Origin: Variovorax boronicumulans
GTDB taxonomy: Bacteria; Pseudomonadota; Gammaproteobacteria; Burkholderiales; Burkholderiaceae_C
DNA: 64,000 nucleotides
Reading direction: 5' to 3'
NCBI RefSeq assembly: GCF_019352895.1
Contig: NZ_JAAAFX010000009.1
Span: 1,167,978 to 1,231,977, forward strand
The notes under the pieces are model-generated. The model was not told the origin of the DNA. It saw only the letters and a list, made by a program, of their open reading frames with translations, and ran no database searches. Shown piece after piece: positions 61,478 through 64,000 of the stretch; the stretch's first letter is position 1, and every line of letters starts with the position of its first letter. Made by a program: the position numbers and the translations under genes.

Positions 61478-62720
61478 GCGCGGCCTCGCGCGCGCGCAAC
61501 GCCGCCTTGCGTTCCTCGATGTAGTTGCGGGTCAGCGGCACGGCCTCCTGCCGGCGCGCCAGCTGGATCTGGAAGATCGCGATGTCCTGGTAGCGGAAGG
61601 CCGTCTCGGACATCGACAGGTAGAACTCCCACATGCGGCAGAAGCGCTCGTCGTAGAGCGCCAGCGCTTCGTCGCGCCGGGCCATGAAGCGTTCGCGCCA
61701 CAGCCGCAGCGTGCGCGCGTAGTGCAGCCGCAGCACCTCGATGTCGGTCACCACCAGGCCCGCACGCTCGATGGCCGGTGTGCACTCCGAGAGCGAGGGC
61801 AGGCTGCCGCCCGGGAAGATGTACTTCTCGATCCACGGGTTGTTGAAGTCCGGCACGTCGGAGTTGCCGATGAAGTGCAGCAGCATCACGCCGTCCTCGG
61901 TCAGCAGCTCGCGGCATTGCTGGAAGAAGGCATCGTGGTTGCCACGGCCCACATGCTCGAACATGCCCACCGACACGATGCGCTCGAAGGGCCCCTGGGT
62001 GTCTCGGTAGTCCTCGAGCCGGTAGTCGAGCCCGGCGCTGGCCGGCGATGCGGCGCCCAGCCGCTGCGCGGCCTCGAGCTGTTCCGTGGACAGGGTGACG
62101 CCACTCACGTGGCCCGCGCCGGCCACCTCCGCGAGGTAGCGCGACAGGCCGCCCCAGCCGCAGCCGATGTCGAGCACGCGCTGGCCGGGCTCGACCAGCA
62201 GCTTGGCCGCGATGTGGCGCTTCTTGGCCAGCTGCGCGGCCTCGAGGTCCTCGTCGCCGTGCTCGAAGTAGGCGCAGGAGTACTGGCGGTCGCTGTCGAG
62301 GAACAGCCGATAGAGCCGGTCGTCGAGGTCGTAGTGATGGGCCACGTTGGCGCGCGACCGGCTCGGCCGGTTGCGCTGCAGCAGCGGGCGCAGCGCCATG
62401 CGCCAGCGGTCGAGCAGGCGCACGAACGGGCCCGGCTGCACGTCCTTGGCATCGCGCAGGAACAGCTCCAGCACATCGTAGACCGTGCCCTCTTCCACCT
62501 GCAGCCGCCCCTGCATGAACAGCTCGCCGAACTGCAGGTCGGGGTCGCGCAGCAGCGCCCAGACTGCGCGCCGGTCGGTGAAGCGGATGCCGGCGCGCGG
62601 CTGTCCCCCGTCGCCGAACGCCAGCGTCTGGCCGTCCGGCAGCCGCACGCTCAGGTGGCCTCGGCGCACCAGCGGGCCGAAGGCCCGGCGCAGCAAGGCC
62701 GCGGTCGATCGATCGAACAT
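61467..62720 (-). CDS. Cyclopropane-fatty-acid-synthase-family SAM methyltransferase
   Basis: The 417-residue protein has the CFA synthase layout: an N-terminal region (1-115), then RSRANVAHHYDLDDRLYRLFLD, QLAKKRHIAAKLLVEPGQRVLDIGCGWGGL (motif I, quoted in part) and IVSVGMFEHVGRGNHDAFF. Next comes WIEKYIFPGG and a C-terminal SMSETAFRYQDIAIFQIQL. True CFA synthases add methylene to phospholipid acyl chains; paralogues methylate other substrates. The ATG at 62720 has a strong GGGAGG site. Its place beside acyltransferase and arginase-like genes suggests a specialised role. Confidence 0.88.
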   Translation of the reverse strand: MFDRSTAALLRRAFGPLVRRGHLSVRLPDGQTLAFGDGGQPRAGIRFTDRRAVWALLRDPDLQFGELFMQGRLQVEEGTVYDVLELFLRDAKDVQPGPFVRLLDRWRMALRPLLQRNRPSRSRANVAHHYDLDDRLYRLFLDSDRQYSCAYFEHGDEDLEAAQLAKKRHIAAKLLVEPGQRVLDIGCGWGGLSRYLAEVAGAGHVSGVTLSTEQLEAAQRLGAASPASAGLDYRLEDYRDTQGPFERIVSVGMFEHVGRGNHDAFFQQCRELLTEDGVMLLHFIGNSDVPDFNNPWIEKYIFPGGSLPSLSECTPAIERAGLVVTDIEVLRLHYARTLRLWRERFMARRDEALALYDERFCRMWEFYLSMSETAFRYQDIAIFQIQLARRQEAVPLTRNYIEERKAALRAREAALSG

Positions 62721-62789
62721 GAATGCCTCCCGATGTCTGGGGTGGAAGATGCCACCGCGCCGGCTCAAGACCGGCGTTTTCCGCAAAGC

Positions 62790-63680
62790 CTAACCGACGC
62801 GCGCCAGGTGCCCCAGCAGACGCTGGTTGAACGCATGCTGGCCGGCCTGCCAGTCCGCGAGCTGCACCGGATCGATGGCCGTGTCCTGCCCGTCCTGCGC
62901 ACTGAGCCAGCGCTTCCAGGCCGTGCGGTAGCGGTAGGCCGACACCTCGCCGGTGACGTCGCTGCCCACGATCTGCCCGCCCAGGGCCTCGAGGATGTGC
63001 AGGGCCTGCGATTCCTGCAGCCGCCCCTGGTCCCAGTTGGTGCGCACGACTTCGGGGGCGAACACGTCCTTGTCGATCGAGAGATAGGTCGGCGCGGGCT
63101 GGCTGCGCAGCTGCCGCGCCAGGGCCTGGCTCAGGGCTTCGGTGTCGGCGAAGGTACGGAAGGCCGAGCCCAGGCCCAGCCAGCGCGACCAGCCGGTGTC
63201 CACGCCAACGCTCCAGTACTGCAGCTTGCCGGCGCGCAGCGGCTTGAGCTGGTTTTCCCAGGCGTGGCGCCAGCCGATGTCGCCCGAGGTGATGCCCACC
63301 ACCAGCACCTGGCTGACCTCGGGCAGCAGCGCCACGCGCCGCACCCAGGAGCCGCAATGCACGCCGAAGGGAAAGCGCATGTTGTCGGGATGGTTGTCGA
63401 ACACCACCACGCGCAGGCTCGCGCGCTCGCGCCCGCGCGCGCTGCGCGCCACCAGTGGCCAGCTCAGGTGGTGGAAGTCGCCGCTGCCCATGAACACCGT
63501 GCCGTGGCGCTCGACCGCGGGCAGCCGGGCGTCCAGCGACTCGGCCAGCCCGCGCATCACGCCCAGGCCGCAGCCGAAACGCAGCGTCTCCTGCCGGTCC
63601 TGCAGGGGAATGCGCAACTCGCCGGCCAGCGGGCCGATCGAGTCGTCGAGGTCCAGCACCACGGGCGGCAGTGCATTCAT
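62790..63680 (-). CDS. Divergent arginase/ureohydrolase-fold protein
   Basis: The 296-residue protein keeps the metal-binding motifs of the arginase/agmatinase/deacetylase fold in altered form. GSGDFHHLSW replaces GGDHS, VVFDNHPDNMRFP matches DAHxD, and LSIDKDVFAP matches SxDxDxxDP with Ala-Pro at the end. Two Asp and His ligand positions therefore look intact, but the specificity loops differ from known ureohydrolases. The substrate could be an amidine, guanidine or N-acyl compound. The ATG at 63680 overlaps the stop of the upstream acyltransferase-like gene; the CFA-like gene follows after 69 bp. Confidence 0.75.
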   Translation of the reverse strand: MNALPPVVLDLDDSIGPLAGELRIPLQDRQETLRFGCGLGVMRGLAESLDARLPAVERHGTVFMGSGDFHHLSWPLVARSARGRERASLRVVVFDNHPDNMRFPFGVHCGSWVRRVALLPEVSQVLVVGITSGDIGWRHAWENQLKPLRAGKLQYWSVGVDTGWSRWLGLGSAFRTFADTEALSQALARQLRSQPAPTYLSIDKDVFAPEVVRTNWDQGRLQESQALHILEALGGQIVGSDVTGEVSAYRYRTAWKRWLSAQDGQDTAIDPVQLADWQAGQHAFNQRLLGHLARVG

Positions 63681-64000
63681 GGCGTGCCCTCGTGCCACTG
63701 GCGGTCGCTTTCGAAATGGCTTGCGAAGCGCTTCGCGAGCCGGCGCAGCAGCGGATTGCGCACGTACACCGCGTGGCGGGTGAAGGTGAAGCGCGCGCCG
63801 AGCTGGGCCTTGACCTCGGGGTCGGTCCAGCCCGCGACGTAGTGCGTGAGACCGCGTTCGATCGCGTACTCGAGGTTGACCATCCAGCTCACGAAATACA
63901 GGTTGCACTCGCGCGCCGCCGGATAGGAGAAGCCGATGTACTTGTCGACCAGCTTGCCGCCGGCCTCGAAGCAGAGGTTCCAGCCGACCAGGACGCCGGC
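63677..64000 (-). CDS. GNAT/FemAB-like acyltransferase, C-terminal part only
   Basis: The frame is open from the right edge to a stop at 63677, about 107 residues. Visible features are GVLVGWNLCFEAGGKLVDKY, GFSYPAARECNLYF and EYAIERGLTHYVAGWTDPEVKAQLGARF. These fit the second half of a GNAT/BioF2-like (peptidoglycan-bridge or N-acyl) transferase domain. Its start is outside the window. It overlaps the arginase-like gene by 4 bp, so the two enzymes are coupled. The assignment is tentative because only the C terminus is visible. Confidence 0.6.
   Translation of the reverse strand, partial: AGVLVGWNLCFEAGGKLVDKYIGFSYPAARECNLYFVSWMVNLEYAIERGLTHYVAGWTDPEVKAQLGARFTFTRHAVYVRNPLLRRLAKRFASHFESDRQWHEGTP

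Noticed and set aside
1..64000. CRISPR arrays, tRNA genes, prophage or transposase genes.
   Set aside because: No regularly spaced repeats, cloverleaf sequences, integrases or transposases were recognised on either strand.

Overview
The window is high-GC DNA with densely packed, often 4-bp-overlapping genes. It looks like chromosome of a Comamonadaceae betaproteobacterium, most like Variovorax. This rests on overall gene content, the zapA-ssrS (6S RNA) arrangement and the protein families. It is inference, because no rRNA or other marker gene is present.

Region 1 (1-14841, minus strand) is a cell-surface-signalling locus feeding a giant exoprotein. The order of transcription is: a periplasmic STN + TonB-C-terminal-domain protein, a FecI-like ECF sigma factor, a FecR-like anti-sigma factor, then a filamentous-haemagglutinin-type TpsA exoprotein of more than 4,090 residues that runs off the left edge. 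The architecture recalls the VreA/VreI/VreR (PUMA3) system of Pseudomonas. The TpsB transporter is not in the window.

Region 2 (15387-19356) holds a tandem universal stress protein, a small acidic protein, an exported HbpS/GlcG (DUF336) protein, and a histidine kinase/FixJ-NarL response regulator pair. The kinase begins 49 bp after the cobalamin operon ends and is on the same strand.

Region 3 (19406-34468, minus) is a 13-gene corrinoid uptake and salvage operon behind a cobalamin riboswitch: btuB, cbiA/cobB, cobU, btuF, btuC, btuD, cobO, bluB, an ExbB/TolQ-like gene, a DUF2149 gene, a cobN-like gene, cbiB and a threonine-phosphate decarboxylase. The CobN homologue has a signal peptide and a C-terminal membrane anchor. 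It therefore looks like a periplasm-facing protein coupled to an ExbB-type channel rather than a cytosolic cobaltochelatase.

Region 4 (34504-52559) is mostly core or common functions: a ZapB-like protein, zapA, 6S RNA, a TauE/SafE permease, a YebC-family protein, a cupin/JmjC-like protein, dnaE, an Ldh-family dehydrogenase, the tRNA hydroxylase trhO, a LysR-controlled pirin/DoxX/flavodoxin/pirin cluster, an FAD oxidoreductase, gluQ, trmB and a TonB-domain lipoprotein. A BaeS-like kinase lies at its right end.

Region 5 (51369-64000) is a two-component system divergent from a nine-gene operon. The operon encodes an outer-membrane factor, an FtsX-like permease, an ABC ATPase, a membrane fusion lipoprotein, a HAD phosphatase, an alpha/beta hydrolase, two small EamA/SMR half-transporters and a DegT aminotransferase. 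A convergent set encodes an acyltransferase-like protein (cut by the right edge), a divergent arginase-fold enzyme and a cyclopropane-fatty-acid-synthase-like methyltransferase. Together they look like an uncharacterised make, modify and export system for an amino- or lipid-linked product. I found no CRISPR array, tRNA, insertion sequence or phage genes.
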